A stretch of 64,000 bases of DNA, from the NCBI RefSeq assembly GCF_030124145.1, contig NZ_JASKMS010000034.1, positions 1 through 64,000 on the forward strand. Direction: 5' to 3'. Below the pieces are notes generated by a model that was not told the origin of the DNA, did not search any database, and was given only the letters and a program-made list of their open reading frames with translations. Below are positions 15,901 to 21,972 of the stretch, piece after piece. The stretch comes from Streptomyces sp. 378 (lineage in GTDB: Bacteria > Actinomycetota > Actinomycetes > Streptomycetales > Streptomycetaceae). A program made the translations under genes and the position numbers. Every line of letters starts with the position of its first letter. Within the stretch, counting starts at the first letter, position 1.

Positions 15901-16608
15901 TCCGGCCCTAAGTTGTCCTGGCGAGTAGTTAACCCTGATTCTGGCGAAATGCTCGCAGAGTGTGATGGCGACAACATCCGCCCTGAGGGTGTGAATATGT
16001 GGGCCATGGTTCCAACATCTCGGGGGGTAGCTCTGTGGTCCGCAACTGAATCGCAGAGCCGAAGGGCTGAGATGACGGCCGAAACTGGGGGACTCCTAGC
16101 GGAGACTGCGACGTTCGCGGTTGGCACCGCTAATGCCGTGTCGAAGAATTCCGGCATCGAAGTTTTGGCGGACGACGATACTGTCTATGTTCATGATTAC
16201 GAATTCACTGCCCATATTTTCGCTAGGCAGGAAGTTGGAGATGCGCTTGATGAATTGTCGAGTGCGCATTACCAGGCTCTCACTCCGGATCGACGCCACA
16301 TGGTTGTCGCCTCAGGGCACACGCTCTCGGTGTGGGATGTCGGATTGCGACCGTGGCGAAGGTTGTGGAGCCAGCCCATCAGCTCCAGCCTGAGTACGTC
16401 TCCAGGTTTCTCCGAGGGGGGGAACTATGTCCTGATTGGCTTGCGGTCCGGTGAGCTCATGGCATGGTCTGTCCAAACTGGTGAGCTCTTGGGCGCGATC
16501 AGTTTGAACCCTCACCTCGAAGACGCGACCTTCTCATATGAAGGGGACCTGAACCAGTGGGAGCAAGACACGATCCTCCGGTCGGGGGGAAGGATCGAGG
16601 AGGGATAG
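12958..16608 (+). CDS. NACHT NTPase with pentapeptide repeats and propeller-like C-terminus, probable defence protein
   Basis: A 1216-aa STAND protein. Residues 1-170 are helical. About 175-300 resembles a restriction-nuclease fold (AVGYRIRDQW, RYDLVLALCVDGE) but the catalytic ExK position reads LEVL, so it may be inactive. The NACHT domain has Walker A GEFGMGKS at 363-370 and the Walker B-like FDGFDE with D448, D451 and E452. Pentapeptide repeats (ADLSG, ADLSR, ANFAG) cover about 800-870. The last ~340 residues have WD/propeller-like blades (LSVWDVGLRPW). NACHT proteins are known bacterial anti-phage NLR-like sensors; this role is inferred. ATG 12958 follows GGGGGAG by seven bases. The gene is A/T-richer than its neighbours. 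Confidence 0.8.
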   Translation: MGEIVTSAVTFLGRAAAAPVKDAALRRPEIVNILKKLRLDPKQPPRDFYSLYAYALVEGLYGKSDSLLKLFNDEYVQQSFFRSFSDGDWSRLEREVAEAVERNRETREFGHLPYDVDSETREFIDKFQELVSRSRMAYEARFENKLDNVSNMLDQVLRTRDEEEEHRQSEDPKRAVSSPEERLGSDVQVWFQAVGYRIRDQWHVGDFGMALSVEVPQRRRGRYDLVLALCVDGELAPYHLEVLQELVCEKGFSEGWGIAQLRVSEAARRLAENSDGALYCYSFDELIDLEADFEPYIAWLEKEVRTRHIDSRFVPLSCRKEEIDPRTEKSFGTSEYDWRDGGLDKYVDSWLADPAKKHLSLLGEFGMGKSWFALHLAGRLAAGWKDAKARGVARPRIPLIIPLRDYAKQTSVSALLSEFFFHKHQIEIRNYEVFNVLNQMGRFLLIFDGFDEMASRTDRNTMVANFWELAKVVEPGAKVLLSSRTEYFPEAKEARDLFDARVSAAATSVPSEGPTFEIVELVPFDDEQIRRMLSHLLAPEKLAIVMEHEGVRDLMRRPVMSELVIDALPEIEQGAAINLARIYLYAIKRKMDRDVSSERTFTSRADKLFFLCEVAWEMIRTNQLSLNYKDFPEKLRACFGSVVESAQDLDYWEQDMRNQSMLVRNARGDYGPSHKSLLEFLIAFRFAAELGLLQGDYLRLIPGAEKQGGKPFSWSEYFTLRGDDGEFPGISAFRSEDIDKLADTFGSAEYNPVVFDFLAAMVKESNAYQTVLLAHIRGTARAVDARSLGGNCAHLLVQAGGDLAGADLSGSSLSGLGRSGDTFIDLSLEGADLSRSDLTGCTLSYFDKRGANFAGARLRGSDFLISRVFAQDIIIQATGAVTILRITTHDGRPWNLVEAVALHWPLGDISTQPMEFPLREVDPNSFLAGCRIFTWGSEAWGSSDAEGTVIRSTITGEVLKRYSGRFASAVSWGNRLAAVEVSGPKLSWRVVNPDSGEMLAECDGDNIRPEGVNMWAMVPTSRGVALWSATESQSRRAEMTAETGGLLAETATFAVGTANAVSKNSGIEVLADDDTVYVHDYEFTAHIFARQEVGDALDELSSAHYQALTPDRRHMVVASGHTLSVWDVGLRPWRRLWSQPISSSLSTSPGFSEGGNYVLIGLRSGELMAWSVQTGELLGAISLNPHLEDATFSYEGDLNQWEQDTILRSGGRIEEG

Positions 16609-16757
16609 CTACCTAGCCACCTACCGAAGATCGGTGCGCATCTCCGGCATCGGGTGGCTGATCGCCCGAAAGAGGCAGGGGCCTGGAGCGCTTGCCGGGG
16701 TGGAGTGGGGTCGACGATGCGTGTCCTCAGCGTGCTTCGGCCACCTCGGAGTAGACA

Positions 16758-16783
16758 GCCTGCGCTGCAGAGGCAGCGCAGGC
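16758..16783. terminator. Hairpin between converging genes
   Basis: Perfect 11-bp stem GCCTGCGCTGC/GCAGCGCAGGC with an AGAG loop, in the 216-bp gap between the NACHT gene and the convergent ydcF-like gene; likely a two-way terminator. Nothing else is recognised in 16609-16824. Confidence 0.6.
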
Positions 16784-16824
16784 ACGAGGTAGGGAAATTC
16801 AGAACGCTACTGCTTGCCCTGGCA

Positions 16825-17499
16825 TCAGGTGCCCGGGCGGGCCGCTACATCAGCTGGCATGAGTCGGCTGGTGAAGCCTTCGAGGCACAGTCGCTGAAAG
16901 GCGGCTACAAGGGTGTCTGGAACGTCCTGCTCGATGGACAGACCCAACGTTGGAAAGACGAGCACGCGTTGCAGGGCGCCCACGATCATGTCGATCACCA
17001 TGCGAGCGTCTCCGATGGAATCGGCGTACTCCTTCAAACCCAACGAGTTGGACGCGCACACCACTTCGACCTCGGGCCAGAGCTTGCGCATCATGCCGTA
17101 CGAGCGCCGCTCTTCGTACGGCTTGCTCACGAGCAGGACGGACGAGACCTTGACACCGGCCTCTGCCAGCACCGCTTTCGTGAATTTGATGTTCTCGCCG
17201 GTGTTCGTGGCACGCGGCTCCAGGAGTACCGCGGACTCCGGTACCCCTAGCTGCAACGCCCGCTCGCGGTAGTGGACAGCTTCACCCCGCGGCATGCGTG
17301 CCTGGGTCGTAGGGCTCGTGGCCCCCGTGAAGACGATGACCGGCGCCATGCCCTGGTGGTACAGCTCCGCTGTCACGTCAGCCACGCCGAGGTCGTGACT
17401 GCCCAGCCCCACCGCCACCGAACACGGCCGTGGAGCATGGTGCATGAAGTGGTAGTCCCACAGGAGTTGAGCATCCGCCCATGCCTGAGCCGAGATCAT
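16825..17499 (-). CDS. YdcF-family (DUF218) protein
   Basis: A 224-aa soluble protein of the YdcF/DUF218 type. The family pattern is visible: VAVGLGSHDLG (usually VxLG), VIVFTGAT, EAVHYRERALQLGVPESAVLLEPRATNTGEN, then VLLVSKPYEERRS. DUF218 proteins include SAM-binding YdcF and SanA-like envelope proteins; the reaction here is unknown. ATG 17499 overlaps the stop of the upstream GntR gene (ATGA), so both are made from one leftward transcript. This regulator-YdcF pair is likely element cargo or a control module. Confidence 0.78.
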   Translation of the reverse strand: MISAQAWADAQLLWDYHFMHHAPRPCSVAVGLGSHDLGVADVTAELYHQGMAPVIVFTGATSPTTQARMPRGEAVHYRERALQLGVPESAVLLEPRATNTGENIKFTKAVLAEAGVKVSSVLLVSKPYEERRSYGMMRKLWPEVEVVCASNSLGLKEYADSIGDARMVIDMIVGALQRVLVFPTLGLSIEQDVPDTLVAAFQRLCLEGFTSRLMPADVAARPGT

Positions 17500-18290
17500 T
17501 CCTGCCCCTTCGTGTCCTGTGCCGAGTCGGGAACCTTGAAGTCGTACTCCCACGCGAAGCGGGAAGCCGCGTGAACGCCCACCGCGAACTCAACCACCGT
17601 GCCATCTGCGGTGTACGTGGTCCGGTGCAGCTCGACCACAGGCTCGCCGGCGGGGAGCTGTAGGAGCTGCACTTCGTCCGTTGTCGGGACACGGGCGAAC
17701 AGGGCCTCCCTCATGTGGTCGATCTCGTATCCGGCGTCGTAGAGGACCCGGTACCCGCCGCCACGGCCGGCAGGCCCCGGGGTGGGGTCGACGATGCGTG
17801 TCCCCTCAACGTGCTCCGGCCGGTAGTAGCTGGTCAGGGTGTGAGTCGGCTGCACCCCTTCCTTCACGAGTCGGGCGCGTGCGTACACCTCGGAGCCGAC
17901 TGGGACACCCAGCCCCTCCGCTACGAGGTTGTCCGCCTCGATACGGCTCACGGTCTGCGTCTGCTCGTTGCGCTTGTACGCGCGTCCCGATGCGACGCGG
18001 TCAGCGATGAACGCGACTTCGTCACCGTCGCGCCACTTCGCCTTGTCGTAACGGGCGATACCCAGCCGCTTGAGTGCAGTGCGAGGACGCACGACGGTGC
18101 CGTGTCCGCGCGTCGAAGTCACAAGGCCTTCGGCCTCCAAGGCCTTGTAGGCCTTGTGGACGGTCTCCTTTGAGCCTTCCCCCGCCTCCACTAGCTCTCT
18201 GATCTGGGGCAACTGGGCGCCCGGCGGCAACTGACCGCTCTTGATCTGCTCCGCGAACCTGTCCGCCAGGTCGCGCCACTTCGGTGCCAC
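17496..18290 (-). CDS. GntR/HutC regulator of element 2
   Basis: A 264-aa regulator: winged helix at about 5-75 (WRDLADRFAEQIKSGQL, then VHKAYKALEAEGLV) and a UTRA ligand domain to the end. It holds the place of a KorSA-type repressor in element 2, although its recognition sites differ from those of element 1. GTG start at 18290 with AGAGGAG seven bases upstream. Three GTCCTAGGAC palindromes lie 35-106 bp upstream and are likely its operators. The coupled YdcF gene follows. Confidence 0.85.
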   Translation of the reverse strand: MAPKWRDLADRFAEQIKSGQLPPGAQLPQIRELVEAGEGSKETVHKAYKALEAEGLVTSTRGHGTVVRPRTALKRLGIARYDKAKWRDGDEVAFIADRVASGRAYKRNEQTQTVSRIEADNLVAEGLGVPVGSEVYARARLVKEGVQPTHTLTSYYRPEHVEGTRIVDPTPGPAGRGGGYRVLYDAGYEIDHMREALFARVPTTDEVQLLQLPAGEPVVELHRTTYTADGTVVEFAVGVHAASRFAWEYDFKVPDSAQDTKGQE

Positions 18291-18325
18291 GCAGAACTCC
18301 TCTCGACCAAGCCAGTGAACCACAT

Positions 18326-18395
18326 AGTCCTAGGACTGTTGACAGTCCTAGGACAGCGTGGCACTGTCATCTCAAGCCGCTCGCAGTCCTAGGAC
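18326..18395. promoter_or_regulatory. Three GTCCTAGGAC operators upstream of GntR gene
   Basis: The 10-bp palindrome GTCCTAGGAC occurs at 18327-18336, 18345-18354 and 18386-18395. The first two are 18 bp apart and flank a TTGACA-like box (18339-18344) pointing right. They are probably bound by the adjacent GntR protein and could control both the leftward pair and the rightward operon. Confidence 0.65.
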
Positions 18396-18680
18396 AGCGG
18401 GTCGGAAGGGTCTTCTTTGGGCTGCTTCCAGGCCGTACCGGTTCGGGATAGCTCGCCTTTCGGGGCGGGCCCCTTGCCGGAAGCTCCTTGACAACTCAAT
18501 GGGGATTACGCCGCCTCTCCTCGGCCAAGTAGGCGGCCACACGGGTTCCCCGTGTGAGGTACAGCACAACTCGATCTCCGCAGCCTCGCTGCGGCCGGTT
18601 GCCTCCGCTGCTCGTCGCGCACGAGCAGCGCTGAGGGGAGCCGCGTGGGCTTCACCCGTCATCCATCGAGAGGACTGTTC
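18396..18680 (+). other. Leader region before small-gene operon
   Basis: No protein gene is convincing. It contains a perfect 10-bp hairpin CGCTGCTCGT/ACGAGCAGCG (18606-18630) and GC-rich sequence. It probably carries the promoter and leader of the 18681 gene. Confidence 0.35.
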
Positions 18681-18860
18681 ATGGACCGCCTGAAGGCACA
18701 GGCCTCGAAGAACCGTGAGGCAGCGAAGGTGCTGCGTAGCCGTGGCAAGGACACCGCCGCGAAGCAGATGGAGGCCCGTGCCGACGAGTTGGAGTCGGGC
18801 CGGGTTACCGACGTCACCGACTCGGTCGTCGGCCTGTTCCGCTGGGCGCAGGGCCGCTGA
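18681..18860 (+). CDS. Small basic helical protein, unknown
   Basis: A 59-aa charged protein (MDRLKAQASKNREAAKVLRS...), mostly helical, with no recognised domain. GAGAGGA stands nine bases before the ATG. A strong hairpin (18889-18918) follows, so it may be made in excess over the downstream genes. Confidence 0.6.
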   Translation: MDRLKAQASKNREAAKVLRSRGKDTAAKQMEARADELESGRVTDVTDSVVGLFRWAQGR

Positions 18861-18888
18861 CCTAGAACTTGCTCATCCCGTAAACGGC

Positions 18889-18918
18889 GCGCCCCCGGAG
18901 CTGGCACTCCGGGGGCGC
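18889..18918 (+). terminator. Strong hairpin after small gene
   Basis: Perfect 12-bp stem GCGCCCCCGGAG/CTCCGGGGGCGC with loop CTGGCA, 28 bp after the stop of the 59-aa gene. It acts as a terminator or attenuator before the 18955 operon. Confidence 0.75.
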
Positions 18919-18954
18919 TGTCGGGCCGTACCCGTTGAGAGGACACACGACCCA

Positions 18955-19224
18955 ATGAGCCACATCGTTACTGTTCAGGACGCTGTTACCGCGTTCGCCG
19001 ACTTCATGGAGCCGACGGACGCGGAGGTGGACGCGATCGAGCAGGAGATGCCCGTCATCCTGGCGGACATCGAGCTGCTGGACGCGCACATCGTCACCCT
19101 GGATCGCATCCCGACCGAGCTGGACGCCCGCCGCATCCGCCGGGCCCGGCGGAGGGCGCTCGCCGCCCGTGTCGCCCTGGTCAACCAGGCGGCCGGCGAG
19201 AGCCTGCCGGGGGGTGCCGCGTGA
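18955..19224 (+). CDS. DUF6284-like small protein
   Basis: An 89-aa protein with an acidic helical middle (DAEVDAIEQEMPVILADIELLD) and a basic RRIRRARRRALAARVAL helix; it resembles the DUF6284 family found in Streptomyces elements. Function unknown. GAGAGGA lies 13-19 bases upstream of ATG 18955. Its stop overlaps the next ATG (TGATG). It starts a run of six overlapping or tightly packed genes leading to traB. Confidence 0.65.
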   Translation: MSHIVTVQDAVTAFADFMEPTDAEVDAIEQEMPVILADIELLDAHIVTLDRIPTELDARRIRRARRRALAARVALVNQAAGESLPGGAA

Positions 19225-19649
19225 TGGCCCGCTTCGGCCTCACGCCGCTCGAACGGTGCCACGTCGAGAACGCCCGCAAGGAACTCGCGGCTGCGCAGAC
19301 GTTGAACCTGCTCGACGAGAACGCCATGGCCCGCACGATCGGCCGACTTGAGGTCGCCGTGGAGCGGCTGATCGAGATGGTCGACGCGGGCACCGGCGAG
19401 ATGGCCGGCCGGTGCCCGGCCGCGCACCCCGAGGACCTGACGCCGTGCACCGGCCCGGTCGTGGTGACCGTCCTCGACGCGGCCAACTCCGGTGCCGGGG
19501 GCTGCGAGCACCACGCCGCCCGTCTGCTGGCCTCGATCACTGCGGGGCGGCCGGTCGCCATGCCGGATGCCCCCGCCGGAATCGCCGTGCGCATCTTCCG
19601 GGCCGCGCACCACATGCGGCCCTACCCGTGGCGGGAGGAGCGGGCATGA
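19224..19649 (+). CDS. Conserved element protein, unknown
   Basis: A 141-aa protein. The first half is helical (CHVENARKELAAAQTLNLLD...GRLEVAVERLIEMVD); the second has CPAAHPEDLTPC and CEHHAARLL, which could bind metal. I do not recognise the family. Overlaps on both sides (TGATG at its start, ATGA at its end) place it firmly in the operon. Confidence 0.6.
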   Translation: MARFGLTPLERCHVENARKELAAAQTLNLLDENAMARTIGRLEVAVERLIEMVDAGTGEMAGRCPAAHPEDLTPCTGPVVVTVLDAANSGAGGCEHHAARLLASITAGRPVAMPDAPAGIAVRIFRAAHHMRPYPWREERA

Positions 19650-20092
19650 CCGCGACGAACGAGAACCTGGCCGCCGCGCACGCTGAGGTGAAGGCGGAGA
19701 TCACGCGGACCGACACCAAGACCGGTCTGCTGCTGGCGTTCGTCGGCGCGGTGATGGCCGGCGCCTGGACGGTCGCCCGTGACCTGCCCCTGACGCTCCC
19801 CGCCTACATCGCGGGCGGGCTCGGGATGGTGCTGCTGGTCGTGGCGGCCGGGCTGCTGCTGCGCTCGACCCGGCCGAACCTTCGCGGCCGGCACGGTTTC
19901 CCGCTGTGGGCCACGCTCACCGCCGAGGAGATCACCGCCGCGGTCGCTACCGACCTGGCCGCAGACATCGCCGGACTGTCCCGGCTCGCGGTCGCCAAGT
20001 TCACCACCCTGCGCCGCGCGGTCGACCTGACCATGACCGGCGGCACCCTGCTTGTCATCGCCGCGCTGCTCACGGTGGGGGGTGCCCGGTGA
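19646..20092 (+). CDS. PycTM-family (Pycsar effector-like) membrane protein
   Basis: A 148-aa protein with the layout of the Pycsar transmembrane effector family: ARTDTK-type helix (ITRTDTKTGLLLAF), two membrane segments (AFVGAVMAGAWTVA; AGGLGMVLLVVAAGLLL), then LSRLAVAKFTTLRRAVDLT and a last membrane segment. In true Pycsar systems this domain answers a cyclic pyrimidine nucleotide and disrupts the membrane. No pyrimidine cyclase gene is nearby, so a role in transfer or a stand-alone effector are both possible. It overlaps both neighbours by 1-4 bases. Confidence 0.7.
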   Translation: MTATNENLAAAHAEVKAEITRTDTKTGLLLAFVGAVMAGAWTVARDLPLTLPAYIAGGLGMVLLVVAAGLLLRSTRPNLRGRHGFPLWATLTAEEITAAVATDLAADIAGLSRLAVAKFTTLRRAVDLTMTGGTLLVIAALLTVGGAR

Positions 20093-21201
20093 AGCACACC
20101 AAGCTGACCCGCGTTCAGGTCGGGGTGCTGGCCGCCGCATTCGTGCCGATGCTCGCCACCGGCGTGTTCGGCGGGATCGGCACCTACAGCAACATCGGCC
20201 ACGCCTACGGCAAGGGCACCGCGCTTGGGGCGCTCGCGGCGGGTGAGGGCGCCACCGCCGTGCTCGCCCTGGTCCTGCTCGGGCTGACCATGCTCGGGCA
20301 GTCCTCCCCGCGCATCGTGCGGGTGGGTCTGTGGGCGCTGCCGGCAGCCGCCGCCGTCATGGGCGCGATGGCGGCGCCCGATCCGGGCCGCACGGTCATC
20401 TACGCCCTGACCCCGATGGGCATGTCCGTCTCGGCTGAGGGCATGGCGTTCCTCGCCCGGCGGATCGTCGTCCACACCGACGGCCGCGACGCGGAGAACG
20501 AGCGCCGCACCGCCGATCTGGTGCAGGCGCTCGCCTACCATCGCGCCCGCGCCGCCTCCCACCCCAGCGACCGGGTCCGGACGTGGTCGGAACGTAAGTC
20601 GTGGCGGCTGGCCCGCAAGGTCGGAGTCGGCGACACGGCACTCGGATCGAGGCTGCTGGACGTGCAGCGCGACCGGGTCACCGCCGGTGCGGATGCCGCA
20701 CTCGCCTCGATGTTCGGCGGCACCGCCCCCACCCCTGCCCTCGATTCCGCACCGTGTGCGAATGCGGATGAATCCACCAAGACCATCATGAAACGGTCTA
20801 CGGCTGAACTGCGGGAATCGACCCCGGACCCGGTAGTGACGCTGACCCGTCTGACCGTGCCGGAACCGGTCGCGGTCGACCTGGGCAAGTCGATCCCTCC
20901 GCTCAAGCCGGTGCCCGCGATCCCCGCCCCGATCGAGCCCCCGGCTGCCAAGCCCGTACGGCGGGCCGTGGCTGCGGAATCGACCCCGCCGCCACGTCGG
21001 GCGACCGGCCGGCTGCCCGACGTGGCCCGATCGCCCCGGCCCAAGCGCACTCCGGAAGAACTGCTGACCGAAGCGCGGTCGGTCACGGCCGATTGGCCGG
21101 ACGCGAAGGTGACCGCCGAGGGCATCCGCCGCGCGATCCACACATCACCGGCCAACGCGCGCAAGCTGCGGGATGCGCTGCTGGGCGAGCGGGCCGCGTG
21201 A
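20089..21201 (+). CDS. SpdB/transfer-type membrane protein
   Basis: A 370-aa protein with four membrane segments in the first ~110 residues (VGVLAAAFVPMLATGVFG; ALAAGEGATAVLALVLLGL; VGLWALPAAAAVMGAM; VIYALTPMGMSVSAEG). The cytoplasmic part is Pro-rich and ends in a small helical domain (EELLTEARSV...NARKLRDALL) like a helix-turn-helix. The same plan as SpdB-like proteins suggests a partner of TraB in spread. GTG start at 20089 overlaps the previous gene; its stop overlaps the next ATG. Confidence 0.65.
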   Translation: MKHTKLTRVQVGVLAAAFVPMLATGVFGGIGTYSNIGHAYGKGTALGALAAGEGATAVLALVLLGLTMLGQSSPRIVRVGLWALPAAAAVMGAMAAPDPGRTVIYALTPMGMSVSAEGMAFLARRIVVHTDGRDAENERRTADLVQALAYHRARAASHPSDRVRTWSERKSWRLARKVGVGDTALGSRLLDVQRDRVTAGADAALASMFGGTAPTPALDSAPCANADESTKTIMKRSTAELRESTPDPVVTLTRLTVPEPVAVDLGKSIPPLKPVPAIPAPIEPPAAKPVRRAVAAESTPPPRRATGRLPDVARSPRPKRTPEELLTEARSVTADWPDAKVTAEGIRRAIHTSPANARKLRDALLGERAA

Positions 21202-21548
21202 TGAGGGCGCTGCCGGTGTTCCGGTGGCGCCTTGCCCCGGACGGCTACGCCACCCGCCGACAGCTCAGGGCGCGTGGCTTGCGGCCCGGTGGTCAGGACG
21301 TGGCCGCGACCCTCGAACGCCCCCGCCGACGGCGGGGGCCGCTGGTCGCCTACCTCTACCGCGTCGACCTGGCCAAGCCGGTCCGACCGATGACGCCGGG
21401 CCGGTGGGCGGCCCTGGCCAAAGCCAACGCCGCCCGCCGCCTCTGCCCCGCCTGCCGCCGGGATGCGGGCTACGTCATCCCCGCCTCACTCGGCACCTGC
21501 GTGCCCTGCGCCTACCCCGACCCCGCCGACTCCCCGAGGAGTGCCTGA
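21201..21548 (+). CDS. RRQRL-type zinc-binding small protein
   Basis: A 115-aa very basic protein. YATRRQLRARGLRPGGQ and the pair CPAC...CVPC match the conserved Streptomyces family annotated as RRQRL-motif zinc-binding proteins (name from memory). It probably binds nucleic acid through the basic part. ATG 21201 overlaps the stop of the SpdB-like gene. Confidence 0.65.
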   Translation: MRALPVFRWRLAPDGYATRRQLRARGLRPGGQDVAATLERPRRRRGPLVAYLYRVDLAKPVRPMTPGRWAALAKANAARRLCPACRRDAGYVIPASLGTCVPCAYPDPADSPRSA

Positions 21549-21550
21549 CC

Positions 21551-21868
21551 ATGCGCAACGCCGACATCCGCCGCCTGGACCGCGAGATCCAGACGACGAC
21601 GAAGAAGCTGGAAGCGGTCCGCCGGGGCGAGTGGTGGCCGCTGAACGGCAGTGAGCGCCGGGCGATGGCCCGCGCGCTGGCCGGTGGCGCCTACAAGGTG
21701 GCCCGGGGCCGCAGCGCGGGCCGTGAGGAGCAGCGCATGGACGCCACCGGCAGCTCTGCCGAGATCCGGCTGAACGCGGAGCTGACCGCCCTGCACGGCG
21801 AGCGGCAGCGGCTCCTCACCGAGGCCGCCCGCGACAAGGCCAAGAAGAAGTCGTCCGGCAGGTTCTGA
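21551..21868 (+). CDS. Coiled-coil small protein, unknown
   Basis: A 105-aa highly charged protein with two helices (IRRLDREIQTTTKKLEAVRRG and ELTALHGERQRLLTEAARDK) likely to form a coiled coil. GAGGAG lies about 11 bases upstream. It is the last small gene before traB. Confidence 0.6.
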   Translation: MRNADIRRLDREIQTTTKKLEAVRRGEWWPLNGSERRAMARALAGGAYKVARGRSAGREEQRMDATGSSAEIRLNAELTALHGERQRLLTEAARDKAKKKSSGRF

Positions 21869-21972
21869 CCAGCCACCACGCCGGGGTGGCCGCTCTTTCC
21901 ACGGACCCGGCCACCCCGGCCTCTCTCCCTCATCTCCCGCCCCCTGCGGGGGCAGTCAGGAGCCCTCCCAGC

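Noticed and set aside
18022..18173. Small plus-strand genes opposite the GntR gene of element 2
   Set aside because: No ribosome sites or domains; the minus-strand GntR reading frame explains the region.
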